From contig NZ_CP152376.1 of the NCBI RefSeq assembly GCF_038784515.1, positions 2,976,001 to 3,040,000 on the forward strand: 64,000 nucleotides of DNA, given 5' to 3'. The notes beneath the pieces are model-generated. The model did no database searches. It was not told where the DNA came from and saw only the letters and a program-made list of their open reading frames with translations. This DNA is from Rhodoferax sp. GW822-FHT02A01. Its GTDB lineage: Bacteria > Pseudomonadota > Gammaproteobacteria > Burkholderiales > Burkholderiaceae_C. The position numbers and the translations under genes were made by a program. Positions 51,487 through 60,590 of this stretch are shown here, in pieces (the stretch's first letter is position 1; each line of letters opens with the position of its first letter).

Positions 51487-52668
51487 ATGACTTTCGCCCC
51501 TGTTACTCCGCCCAACGATCCTTTGCCGGAGCCGCTCTCGGTGCCTCCGCCGGAACCCCAGCGGGTTCTTTTGTATATGCCGGTCGACGTGCGCAGCGTA
51601 TCGTTGGCGTTGCTGGCATTCCTCGGCTCCCTGTTCGCACTTCGCTGGGCCCAGGCGGTGGTGATACCTGTGCTCTTGGGCCTCATGATCAGTTACGCAC
51701 TCAGTCCTTTGGTTGACCGTTTGGAGCGCTGGCGATTGCCTCGCGCGATTGGCGCTGCGCTGCTTATCGTCAGCCTGTTTGGTGCTGTCGGTTGGACCGC
51801 ATGGTCAGTCAGTGACGACGCTGCCGCGTTGATAGAGTCTCTGCCGGAAGCGGCGCAAAAAGTTCGGCAAGCGCTGCGCGACCAGCGCGGCGCCAGCGAA
51901 ACAACAATCCACAAGGTACAGCGTGCGGCATCGGAAATCGAGAGAGCCGCTCAGGAAGGCGGTGCCGCCGAACCCGCCACCGTGCGGGGTGTCACGCGGG
52001 TACGCATTGAACGCACACAGTTCGACATCAAGGACTATCTATGGGTCGGAACGCTGGGTCTGGCGGCATCTATCGGTGAGGCGATGGTCGTGGTGTTCAT
52101 TGCTTTCTTCCTGCTTGCATCGGGCAACACCTTTCGCCGAAAGATGGTTCGCATTGCCGGACCCACCTTTGCGCAAAAGCGCATCACGGTGCAGGCACTG
52201 GACGAGATCACCGCCCAGGTCCAGCGTTACCTTCTAGCGCAGGCCTTTACCAGCGTGGTGGTGGGACTGGCCACCTGGGTTTTGTTCGGACTCATGGGGC
52301 TGGACCATGCAGCGGTTTGGGGTGTGGGCGCAGCACTGGCCAATCTGGTGCCCTATATCGGTTCCTTGGTGGTCACAGGGGGGGCGTCACTGGTCGGTTT
52401 CGTTCAATTTGGCAGCTTTCATATGGCACTGGCCATAGCGAGCGTGTCGATGGTGCTGCATACGCTGTCGGGTAACCTGCTCACGCCGTGGCTTACCAGC
52501 CGCACCAGCCGGATGAATGCGGTAACGGTTTTCATCGGCGTGCTTGCCTTCGGCTGGCTATGGGGTGTCTGGGGACTATTTCTGGGTGTACCCATACTCA
52601 CCACGATAAAGGCCGTCTGCGACCGCGTGGACGACCTCAAACCGATTGGCGAATTGCTGGGAGATTGA
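51487..52668 (+). CDS. AI-2E family transporter (PerM-like)
   Basis: A 393-residue membrane protein of the AI-2E/PerM family (PF01594), with about eight hydrophobic segments and a large soluble loop (about 100-190) after the first three. Typical parts are VVIPVLLGLMISYALSPLVD, the stretch AQVQRYLLAQAFTSVVVGLA and GVGAALANLVPYIGSLVV, and the C-terminal WGVWGLFLGVPILTTIKAV. Members export small molecules or exchange Na+ and H+, and most are uncharacterised. An ATG at 51445 is also in frame; neither start has a strong ribosome site, and the shorter form gives a more typical N-terminus. Confidence 0.85.
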   Translation: MTFAPVTPPNDPLPEPLSVPPPEPQRVLLYMPVDVRSVSLALLAFLGSLFALRWAQAVVIPVLLGLMISYALSPLVDRLERWRLPRAIGAALLIVSLFGAVGWTAWSVSDDAAALIESLPEAAQKVRQALRDQRGASETTIHKVQRAASEIERAAQEGGAAEPATVRGVTRVRIERTQFDIKDYLWVGTLGLAASIGEAMVVVFIAFFLLASGNTFRRKMVRIAGPTFAQKRITVQALDEITAQVQRYLLAQAFTSVVVGLATWVLFGLMGLDHAAVWGVGAALANLVPYIGSLVVTGGASLVGFVQFGSFHMALAIASVSMVLHTLSGNLLTPWLTSRTSRMNAVTVFIGVLAFGWLWGVWGLFLGVPILTTIKAVCDRVDDLKPIGELLGD

Positions 52669-52852
52669 GCAGTTTCTCAATCGCTTCAGGGCCTCATCGG
52701 ACCCTGCGCTATGGCATCGCATGGGCCGGTATGGGATGCCTTGAATGCTCGACAACGCAACTGCGTGCGGCGTACAAACACGCCCCACCCAAAAAGCCCG
52801 GACGGGCATGTCCAGAAACACGAAATACACAATATGGGTGTATGGTGAACGG

Positions 52853-54421
52853 ATGCCCAACGCCGTGGTTATTTCGCGACCCCACTGGATACGCAGGAGC
52901 CCGCTCACGTGGGCCTTGCTGTGTTGCGCCATGTTGCTGGGAGGCTGCGCCACCCCGGTGACCGATTCTTCCCGTGCACAGGCAAGTAACACCAATCCGT
53001 ATCTGCCGGTAAACCGCCTGACCTGGGGCGCCAGCACCAGCGCGGTGGAGCAGTACAGCGCCGAAGGCGCAGACCAGTACCTGGCCCGTCAGCTGCATCC
53101 ATCGGCATCCAGACTGGCTCCTGAACTGCAGGCACAGATCGACAGCATGACCATCAGCAAGACGCCGGTGCTGGAGCTGTTGCAACAGATGGAGCAGATG
53201 CGCAAGGATGCGGACGCCGTGGCGGCGGACGACGCCAAGAAGACGGCGCAGCAGGCCTACCAGCAGGAGCTCAACCGGCTGCAACGGGAAGCGGCTACGC
53301 GCCATGTGTTGCGTGCGCTGTACTCGCCCAACCAGATTCAGGAGCAGATGACCTGGTTCTGGATGAACCACTTCAGCGTGCACCAGTACAAGAGCAACTT
53401 GCGCGTCCTGCTGGGTGACTACGAGGAAAACGCCATCCGTGCCCATGCGCTGGGCAGCTTTCGCGAGCTGCTGGGCGCCGTGGCCACACACCCGGCCATG
53501 CTGCGCTATCTGGACAACGACCAGAATGCCGCCGGGCATATCAATGAGAACTATGCACGCGAGCTGATGGAGTTGCACACCTTGGGTGTGGACGGCGGCT
53601 ACAGCCAGCACGACGTGCAGGAACTGGCCCGCGTGCTGACTGGAAACGGTGTCAACCAAAGCACTACCAACCCCGGACTGAAGAAGGAGCTGCAGGGGTA
53701 CTACGTGCGCCGTGGGCTGTTTGAATTCAACCCGGCGCGCCATGACTTTGGCGACAAAGTGTTGCTGGGTCAGCCTATCAAGAGCAAGGGGCTGGCAGAG
53801 TTGAACGAGGCGTTGGACCGCCTGGCCCTGCACCCGTCCACAGCCCGCTTCATCAGCCGCAAGCTGGCGGTGTACTGGCTGGCCGATGAGCCGCCCGCTG
53901 CGCTGGTCAACCGCATGGCCAAGGCGTTTGCGCAGAGCAAGGGCGACATTGCGGGCACGCTGCAAGTGCTGTTCACGGCGCCGGAGTTTGCCCGTGCGGC
54001 GCCCAAGTTCAAGGACCCCATGCGCTACGTGGTGTCGGCCGTGCGGCTGGCGTATGACCAGAAGGCCATTCTGAATGTGAACCCCATCTTCAACTGGCTC
54101 AACCGCATGGGCGAGCCGCTGTATGGCCGGGTCACGCCCGATGGCTATCCGCTGAACAGCCACGCCTGGGATAGTCCAGGCCAGATGGCTACGCGCTTCG
54201 AGATAGCCAAGGCCATTGGCTCGGGCAGTGCAGGCCTGTTCAAGACCGATGGCCCGCAGGCGCAGGAGCGTGCGGCGTTCCCGCAACTCTCGAACGCCTT
54301 GTACTTCCAGGCTATAGCCAAGACCTTGCAGCCGGCCACGGCCAAGGCGCTGGACCAGGCCACATCGCCCCAGGAGTGGAATACCTTTTTGCTGTCTTCG
54401 CCGGAGATGATGTACCGCTAG
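52853..54421 (+). CDS. DUF1800 family lipoprotein
   Basis: A 522-residue exported protein. The lipobox LLGGC after the hydrophobic segment LTWALLCCAMLL marks it as a lipoprotein. DUF1800 (PF08811) motifs are WFWMNHFSVHQYKSNLRVLL, HPAMLRYLDNDQNAAGHINE, NYARELMELHTLGVDGGYSQ and the later RFISRKLAVYWLADEPPAAL. The function is unknown; the gene is almost always next to a DUF1501 gene, as here (29 bases downstream). The chosen start at 52853 places the lipobox about 32 residues from the N-terminus; in-frame ATGs upstream (52745, 52808) are possible. Confidence 0.87.
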   Translation: MPNAVVISRPHWIRRSPLTWALLCCAMLLGGCATPVTDSSRAQASNTNPYLPVNRLTWGASTSAVEQYSAEGADQYLARQLHPSASRLAPELQAQIDSMTISKTPVLELLQQMEQMRKDADAVAADDAKKTAQQAYQQELNRLQREAATRHVLRALYSPNQIQEQMTWFWMNHFSVHQYKSNLRVLLGDYEENAIRAHALGSFRELLGAVATHPAMLRYLDNDQNAAGHINENYARELMELHTLGVDGGYSQHDVQELARVLTGNGVNQSTTNPGLKKELQGYYVRRGLFEFNPARHDFGDKVLLGQPIKSKGLAELNEALDRLALHPSTARFISRKLAVYWLADEPPAALVNRMAKAFAQSKGDIAGTLQVLFTAPEFARAAPKFKDPMRYVVSAVRLAYDQKAILNVNPIFNWLNRMGEPLYGRVTPDGYPLNSHAWDSPGQMATRFEIAKAIGSGSAGLFKTDGPQAQERAAFPQLSNALYFQAIAKTLQPATAKALDQATSPQEWNTFLLSSPEMMYR

Positions 54422-54450
54422 GTACGGACCGACGCCACCGGAGTCTGCTT

Positions 54451-55635
54451 ATGTTGCGCCGTCACTTTATTGCCTCTTCCCTCGCGTTGCCATTGGCCTG
54501 GGGCAGCGCCACCCTGCATGCGGCGCCCGGCAATGCAGGGCGCTTTCTGTTCGTGTTCCTGCGTGGCGGCTATGACGCGGCCAGCCTGCTGGTGCCCATT
54601 TCCAGCAGTTACTACTACACCGTGCGGCCCGATATTGCGCTGGCCAAACCGTCTTCGGACCTGGCCTCGGCACTGCCGTTGAATGCCGACTGGGGCTTGC
54701 ACCCGGCGCTGCGTGACAGCCTCTATCCGCTGTACCAGAGTGGCGAGCTGGCCTTTGTGCCGTTCTCGGGTATCGACGATGTGAGCCGCAGCCATTTTGA
54801 GACGCAGGACAGCATCGAGCTGGGCCAGCCGCTGGAAGGGCGGCGCGACTTCAGTTCCGGCTTTTTGAACCGCCTGGCCTCGGTGATGAGCGGCAGCGCC
54901 CCCATGGCCTTCACCGACCAGTTGCCCAGCATCTTCCTGGGCTCTGCCAAGGTGCCCAACACCGCGCTCAAGTCGCTGGCCAAGCCGTCGGTGGATGCGC
55001 GCCAGAGCGACATCATTGCCTCCATGTACCGTGGCACGGCATTGGCAGGCCCGGTGCAGGAGGGCTTTGCGGTGCGCAATGAGGTGATGCGCGAGATGGC
55101 GGCCGAGATGGACGCCGCCAGCCGCAACTCCATCACGGCCAAGGGCTTCGAGCTGGAGGCGCGGCGCATCGGCAAGCTCATGAAGGACAGCTACAACATC
55201 TGCTTTGTGGATGTGGGCGGATGGGACACACATGTGGGGCAAGGCGCGGCCACCGGCTACCTGGCCAGCCGCTTTGACGAATTGGGCAAGGGCCTTGCTG
55301 CCTTGCCGCAAGAGCTGGGCAGCGCCTGGAAGAGCACCACCGTGGTGGTCATGAGCGAGTTTGGCCGCACCTTCCGGCAAAACGGCAACCGGGGCACCGA
55401 CCACGGGCATGGCAGCGTGATGTGGGTCATGGGGGGCAGTGTGCGCGGTGGGCGGGTGGCGGGCGAGCAAGTAGCGGTGGAAAAGGCCACGCTGTTTCAG
55501 GACAGGGACTTTCCCGTGCTCAACGAATACCGGGCCGTGCTGGGCGGACTGTTTGCGCGCCAGTACGCGCTCGGGCCCGCTCAGGTGGACAGCGTTTTTG
55601 CGGGTGTGAAGACTAAGGACCTGGGTCTGCTCTGA
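54451..55635 (+). CDS. DUF1501 family protein, Tat-exported
   Basis: A 394-residue protein with a twin-arginine-type signal (MLRRHFIASSLALPLAW, ending near LHAAPG). DUF1501 (PF07394) belongs to the alkaline phosphatase/sulfatase superfamily; motifs are VFLRGGYDAASLLVP near the start, FVDVGGWDTHVGQGAATG and EFGRTFRQNGNRGTDHGHGS (core NGNRGTDHGHGS), which would bind metal. Many members are annotated as secreted, of unknown function. GGAG precedes the ATG. It forms a pair with the DUF1800 lipoprotein; the two probably work together at the cell envelope. Confidence 0.9.
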   Translation: MLRRHFIASSLALPLAWGSATLHAAPGNAGRFLFVFLRGGYDAASLLVPISSSYYYTVRPDIALAKPSSDLASALPLNADWGLHPALRDSLYPLYQSGELAFVPFSGIDDVSRSHFETQDSIELGQPLEGRRDFSSGFLNRLASVMSGSAPMAFTDQLPSIFLGSAKVPNTALKSLAKPSVDARQSDIIASMYRGTALAGPVQEGFAVRNEVMREMAAEMDAASRNSITAKGFELEARRIGKLMKDSYNICFVDVGGWDTHVGQGAATGYLASRFDELGKGLAALPQELGSAWKSTTVVVMSEFGRTFRQNGNRGTDHGHGSVMWVMGGSVRGGRVAGEQVAVEKATLFQDRDFPVLNEYRAVLGGLFARQYALGPAQVDSVFAGVKTKDLGLL

Positions 55636-55695
55636 GGTGGGCGGAAAGGCACGGCAGAATGGGGGTATTGGTGCCCACGCGCGTCCGGAGGTTTT

Positions 55696-56955
55696 TTGAC
55701 TTACACATCGTTTCAACTGGTCTGCGGCATTTTGTTTGCCCTGGCCATCGTGCACACCTTCTCCACCAAATACTTTGAACGCCTGGCGCATCTGCAGCCG
55801 CGCCATGCCGGGCTGTGGCATCTGCTGGGCGAGGTGGAAGTGGTGTTCGGCTTCTGGGCCCTGGTGCTGGCCCTGGTGATGTTCGCCATGGAGGGGCAGG
55901 AAGCGGCGGTGCAGTACATCGACACGCGCAACTACACCGAGCCCCTGTTTGTCTTCGTGGTGATGGTGATTGCCGCCACCCGACCCATTTTGCAGACGGC
56001 GATGGCGCTGGTGTTGCGCATTGCGCAGGCAGTCCCTCTGGGCGGTAGCCTGGGCTATTTTTTGGTGGTGATGGTGTGTGTGCCACTGCTGGGATCCTTC
56101 ATCACCGAGCCCGCGGCCATGACGCTGGCGGCGCTTATTCTGGGGCAGCGCTTCTTTGCCTGCGGGCTGTCTTTGCAATTGCGCTACGCCACGCTGGGGG
56201 TGCTGCTGGTGAATGTATCCATTGGGGGGACGCTCACGTCCTTTGCCGCGCCGCCTGTCTTGATGGTGGCTTCTGCCTGGGGCTGGGACACAACCTTCAT
56301 GGCCTCGCACTTCGGCTGGAAGGCCGCAGCTGCCGTGGTGATCAATGCCACGGTGCTGTCCGTGTGGTTCCGCCGGGAACTGCAGGCGCTGCCGTTGCCG
56401 CTGGAGTCGGAAGCGGGAGAAGCCGTTCCTCTGCGGCTGGTGCTGGTGCATTTGCTGTTTCTGGTAGGCGTGGTGGTCTTTGCCCACCACCCGGCCATCT
56501 TCATGGGGCTGTTCCTGTTCTTTCTGGGCATTGCGCACGCTTATGAGCGCCACCAAGACAAACTCATCCTCAAGGAAGGTCTGCTGGTGGCGTTCTTCCT
56601 GGCCGGTCTGGTGGTGCTGGGCGGACAGCAGCAATGGTGGCTGCAACCGGTGTTGATGCGCATGAGCAGCGACGTGGTCTTTGTGGGCGCCATGGCGCTC
56701 ACCGCCTTTACCGACAATGCCGCGCTTACTTATCTGGGTTCCCTGGTGGAGGGTTTAAGCGAGAGTTTCAAATACGCGTTGGTGGCCGGTGCGGTGACCG
56801 GTGGCGGCCTGACCATCATTGCCAATGCGCCCAACCCGGCCGGCATTGCCATTCTGCGCGAGCACTTTGAAGACGGTGTGGTAAGCCCAGGCTCTTTGCT
56901 GCTGGCGGCGCTGCCTCCCACACTGGTGGCGGCTGTTGCGTTCCGGTTCTTCTGA
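55696..56955 (+). CDS. Putative Na+/H+ antiporter (PF07399-type)
   Basis: A 419-residue polytopic membrane protein with about twelve hydrophobic segments. The start is TTG with GGAGG a few bases upstream, and no ATG gives a complete N-terminus. Recognisable parts are FVFVVMVIAATRPILQTAM, GSFITEPAAMTLAALILGQR, VNVSIGGTLTSFAAPPVLMV and FTDNAALTYLGSLVEGLSE, with conserved acidic residues in membrane segments as in ion-coupled antiporters. Ion specificity is not known for this family and is taken from its family name. It converges with ftrD, the stops being 24 bases apart. Confidence 0.85.
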   Translation: MTYTSFQLVCGILFALAIVHTFSTKYFERLAHLQPRHAGLWHLLGEVEVVFGFWALVLALVMFAMEGQEAAVQYIDTRNYTEPLFVFVVMVIAATRPILQTAMALVLRIAQAVPLGGSLGYFLVVMVCVPLLGSFITEPAAMTLAALILGQRFFACGLSLQLRYATLGVLLVNVSIGGTLTSFAAPPVLMVASAWGWDTTFMASHFGWKAAAAVVINATVLSVWFRRELQALPLPLESEAGEAVPLRLVLVHLLFLVGVVVFAHHPAIFMGLFLFFLGIAHAYERHQDKLILKEGLLVAFFLAGLVVLGGQQQWWLQPVLMRMSSDVVFVGAMALTAFTDNAALTYLGSLVEGLSESFKYALVAGAVTGGGLTIIANAPNPAGIAILREHFEDGVVSPGSLLLAALPPTLVAAVAFRFF

Positions 56956-56979
56956 GATGCTCCGTGGCAGGGATGCCGC

Positions 56980-58362
56980 TCACCAGATCCAGAAGGTGAG
57001 CGCCCAGGCGTAGTCAATCAGCGCAAGGGCCGGGGTCGCGGCAAGTACGCCAAGTGCCGTCACAGTGCGGGTGGCGGCATAGCGTCGCACGATGCCGGCA
57101 AACAGGGACAGTGACCACAGGTTGGCAACCGTCAGCAGCAGCAGCCGTGCGTCATTGACCCAGTGCAGTGAAATGCCCTCGGCCTTCAACAGGCTGACGG
57201 TCAAAGCCGAGAGTCCCAGGAACACGCCCACACCGGCAACCGGAATGAGTGCCTGGCTGAGGTGGTAGAAGCGTTGCTTTTGCCAGGGACCGAGCAGTCG
57301 CGTGGTCCACGCCAGCGGCAGGGCCAGGCCGACGCCCATGACCACACCCATGCCCATCAGGTAGCTCAGCAACAGGCCTCCGTCCAGCCAGGAAAAGACG
57401 TCGCGTTGTTCGGGGTAGTGCGTCAGCAGCCACCAGGGCGCGTTTTCGGCAAACGGCCACATGATGTCGCGCTCTATCAGCCAGTCGGCCAACCACTGCT
57501 TGGCTTCGCCCAGATGCGGATTGATGGTCCATTGGAACGCGCCCAGGGCGATGCCCAGCAACCCTACGAGGATCAGCAGCGTCTGCCAACCGTTCGCCAG
57601 ATGACTGCCGAGGTTCACCACTTCATGGTTGGGCGAGCGAAGTGTGAGGGCGATGGCGTCACGGTGGCCGCTGCAGCGACCGCACATGTGGCAGTCGCTG
57701 GCGCCTTCGAGCTTGCGTATGGCAACCAAGGGGGCACAGTTGATGGGCTGAATGCGGATGGTGGGGCCATAGGACTGTCGCCAAGCGTCGGCATCGACCC
57801 GGTAGTGCAGCGGCGCGAGCTTGCTCAGCAGCCCGAACACGCCATTCACCGGGCACAGGTATTTGCACCAGACGCGTTTTTCGCGGCCATAGACATAGCC
57901 CACTGCAATGGCTGCCAGCGTGGAGCCGCCCAGTACGAGCAAGACAGCCTTGGGGTATTGGTAGACACTGACCATTTGTCCGTAGACGGTGGTGCCGACG
58001 AAGGCCACGAAAGGCCAGCCGCCCCAACGCATCCAGCGCGGGATGGCACGGTTCAGGCCTTTGCTGCTGGCCCATTCAGTCAGCGCGCCCTCGGGGCAGA
58101 GAACACCACACCAGGTGCGCCCCACCAGAACCATGCTCACCAGCACAAAAGGCCACCAGATGCCCCAGAAGACGAATTGCGCAAAGACGGTGAGGTGGGT
58201 AAAGACGTGTGCGGTTTCGTCTGGAAGCGGCAGCAGTGCCGGAACCAGAATCAATATGGCGTAGCACACCACCACAATCCACTGAGTGGCTCGAATCAGC
58301 TTGCCATGGCGTTTGAGCCACTCGCCCAGGCCGGCCACCAGGGGCCTGCGTGGGACACGCAT
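56980..58362 (-). CDS. ftrD: FtrD-like 4Fe-4S membrane ferredoxin of the ferrous iron uptake system
   Basis: A 460-residue membrane protein with several transmembrane segments and two iron-sulfur-type clusters of cysteines: WCGVLCPEGALTEW and WCKYLCPVNGVFGL, plus a CHMCGRCSGH motif. The layout is that of NapH/NosR-like polyferredoxins, and in Bordetella FtrD has this role in FtrABCD. It probably accepts or passes electrons in oxidation of Fe2+ for uptake. The start at ATG 58362 overlaps the ftrC stop by one base (TAATG); in-frame starts upstream inside ftrC are less likely. It is the last gene of the operon. Confidence 0.87.
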   Translation of the reverse strand: MRVPRRPLVAGLGEWLKRHGKLIRATQWIVVVCYAILILVPALLPLPDETAHVFTHLTVFAQFVFWGIWWPFVLVSMVLVGRTWCGVLCPEGALTEWASSKGLNRAIPRWMRWGGWPFVAFVGTTVYGQMVSVYQYPKAVLLVLGGSTLAAIAVGYVYGREKRVWCKYLCPVNGVFGLLSKLAPLHYRVDADAWRQSYGPTIRIQPINCAPLVAIRKLEGASDCHMCGRCSGHRDAIALTLRSPNHEVVNLGSHLANGWQTLLILVGLLGIALGAFQWTINPHLGEAKQWLADWLIERDIMWPFAENAPWWLLTHYPEQRDVFSWLDGGLLLSYLMGMGVVMGVGLALPLAWTTRLLGPWQKQRFYHLSQALIPVAGVGVFLGLSALTVSLLKAEGISLHWVNDARLLLLTVANLWSLSLFAGIVRRYAATRTVTALGVLAATPALALIDYAWALTFWIW

Positions 58363-59174
58363 TAGCGCAGTCGTCGCGAATTCCATTGGACCCCCAGCCA
58401 ATAGGCGCAGAACACCAGAACGATCATCAGAGACGGACGCGCACGGTAACCGGTGAAGGCGGACACGACGCTACCCACGACGCTGCCATCGTCCAGCAGT
58501 GCGGAGCTATCCCACAGCTGGTTGATCAAGGCCGGCAGGGTCTGTATGCCAATCAGCCGTTCCACGCCGCTGATGAGCAGGGCACAGGCCAGTAACAGCA
58601 GCATGGCCTCGGTTACCCGGAAGAAGGCGCGCCAGGAAATCAGCTTCCCACCCAGCTGCAGTGCGTAGAACGTGACCGCCGCAACCAGCACGCCCAAGCT
58701 CAGGGCGATCCAGAAGGCGGGTGAAGCCAGACTGCTGCCGTTGGCCAGACTGCTAAGGAAAACCACGGTCTCACTTCCCTCTCGCGCAACGGCGATGGCA
58801 GCCAGTGCGCCCACGCCCCACCAGTTTTTCTGGCGGGCGTTGAGCTCCAGTGACTGCTCCATATCGCGCCTGAGGCTGCGCGCGTGGCGGCGCATCCAGA
58901 AGACCATTTGCACGATCAGGCCGGCCGCAGCCAATTGCAGCGCTGATTGAAAGTATTCCTGCCCCTCATCGGAAAGAACTGCATTGAGGGCTTCGATGCC
59001 AAGGCCCAGCAACAAGGCACCACACAGCCCCGCCAGAACGCCCAGCCACAGGAACCGCACGCCTCTTCGTCCCTCCGGGTTGCGGGAAAGCCATGCGTGC
59101 AGGATTCCCACCACCAGCATGGCTTCGACGCTTTCGCGCCACATCACAAAGAAGATCTGGGCCAGGTTGTGCAT
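58362..59174 (-). CDS. ftrC: FTR1-family iron permease FtrC
   Basis: A 270-residue inner membrane iron permease of the EfeU/Ftr1 family with seven hydrophobic segments. Both REXXE iron-binding motifs are present: RESVE at residues 13-17 and REGSE in the fourth segment region (AIAVAREGSETVVFL). It moves oxidised iron through the inner membrane after periplasmic binding by FtrA and FtrB. It follows ftrB by 18 bases and is coupled to ftrD by a one-base overlap. Confidence 0.94.
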   Translation of the reverse strand: MHNLAQIFFVMWRESVEAMLVVGILHAWLSRNPEGRRGVRFLWLGVLAGLCGALLLGLGIEALNAVLSDEGQEYFQSALQLAAAGLIVQMVFWMRRHARSLRRDMEQSLELNARQKNWWGVGALAAIAVAREGSETVVFLSSLANGSSLASPAFWIALSLGVLVAAVTFYALQLGGKLISWRAFFRVTEAMLLLLACALLISGVERLIGIQTLPALINQLWDSSALLDDGSVVGSVVSAFTGYRARPSLMIVLVFCAYWLGVQWNSRRLR

Positions 59175-59192
59175 CGCGTTTTGTAACTCCGG

Positions 59193-59543
59193 CTATTTGG
59201 CAACCAGGCTGCCTTGGCCCTGCTGGATGTGGAAGTCGTCGAAGAATTTGTATTCGCCCGGGTCCAACGGGTAGACCACGACAAAAGAGTTGCCGCCGGG
59301 GTTCAGGGCCTTCTCCTTGCGCAGTTGCACGCTTTCAAACTCGATGGCTTCCGTGCCCGTGTTGTAGATGTCGATCCTGAATTTCTTGCCCGCAGGAACC
59401 ACCAGTTTTTGCGGCTTGAACACACCGTTGTTGCATTCCAGCCGAAAGCTCGGCAGGTCCTCGGTAGCCATAGCGGCGGGGGCCGCTGCCAGCGTCAGGC
59501 AAGCCAGAAGGCCTGCTGCGAAGTGTCGGAATCCCTGGGCCAC
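59193..59543 (-). CDS. ftrB: Cupredoxin-like periplasmic protein FtrB
   Basis: A 116-residue exported protein. The signal peptide is QGFRHFAAGLLACLTLAAA ending near AMATEDLPSF. The mature part is a small cupredoxin-type beta-sandwich (FKPQKLVVPAGKKFRIDIYN, TEAIEFESVQLRKE, FVVVYPLDPGEYKFFDDFH), related to the EfeO cupredoxin domain. The start is GTG 59543, with GGGAG nine bases before it, 17 bases after the ftrA stop; a longer frame from 59630 overlaps ftrA and is rejected. In Bordetella FtrB is thought to oxidise Fe2+ for FtrC. The copper ligands could not be assigned with certainty. Confidence 0.85.
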   Translation of the reverse strand: MAQGFRHFAAGLLACLTLAAAPAAMATEDLPSFRLECNNGVFKPQKLVVPAGKKFRIDIYNTGTEAIEFESVQLRKEKALNPGGNSFVVVYPLDPGEYKFFDDFHIQQGQGSLVAK

Positions 59544-59560
59544 GGTAGATCTCCCAAGGC

Positions 59561-60103
59561 TCAGTAGCCGCCTTTTTTGCCGGTTCCGGCGTAGGTGAAG
59601 TCGTAGTTCAGATCGAACGCCTTGAACCACGGACCCACACCGGTTTCCTTGTCGACGTGGCGGCCAAAGTGCGCATGCGGGTTGTCCGATGGCGGCATGA
59701 TGGTGAGCTTGAGCTTGTACTTGCCAGGACCATCGAGCTTGACGTTGTCCCCATAGTGCGGTCCGTCGCTGGCCACCATAGGCATCAGGTCGCCGGAGAG
59801 CTTGAAGTTGCTTCCCGTCTTGCTGAGTTCGAACTTGACCATCAAATACGGCATCCAGTCGCCCTGGGCGAAGCCGTTGGGGTTGTTCTTGACTGCGTGG
59901 ATATCCGCTTCCAGATGGATGTCAGATTCTTCAACCTTCTTCATCATGCCGTCCGGCTCCATCTTCACCGGCTGCAGATAGACGGCGCCGATTTCAAGGC
60001 CGCTCACGATCTGGTGCTTGCCGATCGGGGTTTCTGCCGCCTGTGCGAGCGAAGTGAGCAGTGCCAGGCCAAGGAGCGCGGAATGAGCAATACGTGGTTT
60101 CAT
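59561..60103 (-). CDS. ftrA: Periplasmic iron-binding protein FtrA (P19/Tp34 family)
   Basis: A 180-residue exported protein with a signal peptide ending near SLAQAAE. The mature part is of the P19/Tp34 (PF10634) type: LEIGAVYLQPVKMEPDG, ESDIHLEADIHAVKNN with two histidines, YLMVKFELSKTGS, VASDGPHYGDNVKL with another histidine, and PHAHFGRHVD near the end. These proteins bind copper and iron in the periplasm. It is the first gene of ftrABCD, with a candidate Fur box 46-66 bases upstream. Iron limitation is the expected inducing signal. Confidence 0.92.
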   Translation of the reverse strand: MKPRIAHSALLGLALLTSLAQAAETPIGKHQIVSGLEIGAVYLQPVKMEPDGMMKKVEESDIHLEADIHAVKNNPNGFAQGDWMPYLMVKFELSKTGSNFKLSGDLMPMVASDGPHYGDNVKLDGPGKYKLKLTIMPPSDNPHAHFGRHVDKETGVGPWFKAFDLNYDFTYAGTGKKGGY

Positions 60104-60148
60104 GGTGAAGACATCAGTGGGTGGTGAGGATGGATAAATCCTAACACA

Positions 60149-60169
60149 GAATGCGAATCACTCTCATTT
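60149..60169 (-). promoter_or_regulatory. Candidate Fur box upstream of ftrA
   Basis: On the minus strand AAATGAGAGTGATTCGCATT (60169-60150) resembles the Fur pattern TGATAATGATTATCA in a 7-1-7 arrangement, with imperfect match. It lies in an AT-rich stretch just upstream of the iron uptake operon. Confidence 0.6.
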
Positions 60170-60213
60170 ACTTTTGTAAATATGCCTCTCCAGGGACTGT
60201 CTTTCAGGAGGTA

Positions 60214-60453
60214 TCAGCGCTTTGCAGTTTCTGCGTAGGACCCTTGATGGCGCAGTGGCGTCAGCAGGTCAGACAGGCCGTTGTGGTCGATTTCGTGCAT
60301 CAATGCCAACAGGCGGCCTAGTTCCCCTTTGGGAAATCCTTCGCGCGCGAACCAGGTGAGGTAGTTGCCTGGCAGATCGGCAATGCGGCGGCCCTTGTAC
60401 TTGCCGTAGGGCATTTCGCGGGTCACAAGCAGTTGCAGGTCATCGGGATTCAT
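60214..60453 (-). CDS. DUF3820 family protein
   Basis: A 79-residue cytoplasmic protein. The stretch MPYGKYKGRRIADLPGNYLTWF (core PYGKYKGRRIADLPGNYL) identifies the DUF3820 family, small proteins of unknown function, often annotated as putative quorum-sensing-regulated factors. It lies between ftrA and the PLP enzyme gene on the opposite strand. The ribosome site is weak. Function unknown. Confidence 0.82.
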   Translation of the reverse strand: MNPDDLQLLVTREMPYGKYKGRRIADLPGNYLTWFAREGFPKGELGRLLALMHEIDHNGLSDLLTPLRHQGSYAETAKR

Positions 60454-60590
60454 GGGGCGCTTTACAGTGGCTGGGGTGAGGTCAATTGTTGAGATTTTCG
60501 GCCTCTTTGCAGGCGGTCTGGGGGACCAGTCTCGCTACAATGCGCGCCAGTCACTTTCCCTCTTCTCAACCGTGCCCGAGGAACTTCAGT

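Noticed and set aside
54418..56646. 742-residue minus-strand frame over the DUF1501 and antiporter genes
   Set aside because: Antisense shadow of two genes with clear family motifs.
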